The notes beneath the pieces were generated by a model. That model did no database searches. It worked only from the letters and a program-made list of their open reading frames with translations, and had not been told where the DNA came from. A program made the translations under genes and the position numbers. 7,188 nucleotides of DNA from Anaerolineales bacterium UBA6131. GTDB lineage: Bacteria; Chloroflexota; Anaerolineae; UBA2200. The number at the start of each line of letters is the position of its first letter. Position 1 is the first letter of the stretch. Positions 6,625 through 7,188 of the stretch are shown here, piece after piece. The stretch covers positions 1 through 7,188 of the forward strand of contig DIVN01000110.1 in the NCBI GenBank assembly GCA_002435875.1, read 5' to 3'.

Positions 6625-7188
6625 CTTACGGGATCTGTGTAGCGCACGCCAGGATCGTTCGCCGGATGCCCCACGGGAATCGGCTTCGTTCTACTGTCAA
6701 TCTGATACCAGACGTCTTCGGGTCCGTGAATCATTGCATCGTTGCCCATGTTAACCTGCACACCCTTGGCCTCGATCTCCGCCATGGCCTCGTCGGGGTC
6801 GTCAACATCGAAAGCAATGTGATTCAGCCGGGCAACGCGCAATCCGCTGCGCAAGAAGAACGCAAACAGGCCAGGCCTGCGGCCTTGAGGATCACGTGGC
6901 GCATTCTCATAGTAGACGCCTGAGATGAACTCGCCACGCCGCGCGAACTGCCGTTTTCCGTCAAACCCGAAAGTATCGCACAACCAGTCTCGCATTCGCG
7001 AGGGGGAGCCCAGATCAAGAGCAATATGGCTGATACGATGAGCCATGCAGGGCAAGGTTGGATCCAAGGCGCATTCCTTCATCTGCACAGTTGGGTCATC
7101 TGGAACCGGGAGAGGCTTTGTGGAACTATCGAGCCTGATGCGCAGTTCCTCCGGCGCGTACAGCATGTAGTCGCCGTCAACATCCACA
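6621..7188 (-). CDS. Two-module VOC (glyoxalase/extradiol dioxygenase fold) protein, 5' end missing
   Basis: Vicinal oxygen chelate fold protein. The frame is open to the right edge, so the start is outside the window. A GTG at 7187 falls inside a module and is unlikely to be the start. Counting from it, residues 1-34 are the end of one VOC module and about 47-180 a second complete module. The second opens with HRISHIALDL (H54) and carries LNHIAFDVDDP (H123), the two beta-strand histidine positions typical of the metal site. The Glu usually expected near the end is replaced by Q-I-D (162-164). The two modules share endings: YAPEELRIRLDSSTKPLPV and HGPEDVWYQIDSRTKPIPV. The intact protein should be about 310 residues or longer. 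Isomerase, lyase, ring-cleavage dioxygenase and binding-protein roles are all possible in this superfamily. The TGA stop overlaps the start of the selenoprotein gene, indicating one operon. Confidence 0.85.
   Translation of the reverse strand, partial: VDVDGDYMLYAPEELRIRLDSSTKPLPVPDDPTVQMKECALDPTLPCMAHRISHIALDLGSPSRMRDWLCDTFGFDGKRQFARRGEFISGVYYENAPRDPQGRRPGLFAFFLRSGLRVARLNHIAFDVDDPDEAMAEIEAKGVQVNMGNDAMIHGPEDVWYQIDSRTKPIPVGHPANDPGVRYTDPVR
6651..7175 (-). repeat. Internal protein-level duplication in the VOC gene
   Basis: Codons at 7175-7092 and 6743-6651 encode matching segments offset by 144 residues. Shared features are a P-E-E/P-E-D turn, L/I-D-S-x-T-K-P-L/I-P-V and a closing D-P. This marks the shared ends of two tandem VOC modules. 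The DNA is diverged, so the duplication is old. Confidence 0.75.

Noticed and set aside
5809..7188. A complete glycine or D-proline reductase operon
   Set aside because: No GrdA, GrdC/D, GrdE, PrdA or thioredoxin-system gene is in the window. Only the B-type protein is present.

Overview
This window reads as a chromosomal piece of a free-living, moderately GC-rich bacterium with good Shine-Dalgarno sequences and tight gene packing. The mix of genes (M24 peptidase, MDR dehydrogenase, D-2-hydroxyacid dehydrogenase, FadR-type regulator, VOC proteins, GrdB/PrdB-like protein) resembles uncultured Chloroflexota or other metagenomic organotrophs, but the sequence alone does not fix the taxon. No rRNA, tRNA, CRISPR array, insertion sequence or phage gene was seen.

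Plus strand, 1-5692. An M24 metallopeptidase missing its 5' end (1-1116) is followed 41 bases later by a zinc-type MDR dehydrogenase (1158-2171). A gap of about 120 bases holds an imperfect hairpin and a near-consensus sigma70-type promoter (TTGACA, 17 bases, TAATCT). This promoter drives a GntR/FadR-type regulator (2293-3078), a CtBP-like D-2-hydroxyacid dehydrogenase (3100-4107), an unrecognised 94-residue charged helical protein (4184-4468) and a class I/II PLP aminotransferase (4526-5692). The block ends at a 14-bp perfect hairpin (5723-5753) placed between convergent genes. The dehydrogenase and aminotransferase could interconvert an amino acid, its 2-oxo acid and the D-2-hydroxy acid, with the FadR-type protein as the local sensor. 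The substrate is unknown.

Minus strand, 7188-5809. A two-module VOC (glyoxalase-fold) protein, cut by the right edge of the window, overlaps by a few bases a gene of the glycine/sarcosine/betaine/D-proline reductase selenoprotein B family (GrdB/PrdB-like). The second gene is the main discovery. Its frame is broken by one in-frame UGA (6099-6097), exactly where the family has its redox-active Cys or Sec. On both sides of that codon the same frame encodes strongly family-like protein. A 9-bp hairpin with a GUU loop begins 10 bases after the UGA, as expected of a bacterial SECIS element. I annotate one 271-residue selenoprotein with a U-P-Q-C-H redox motif, not two ORFs or a pseudogene. A standard gene caller would split or truncate it. 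No other glycine or proline reductase subunit is present, so this is an orphan B-type selenoprotein paired with a VOC protein.
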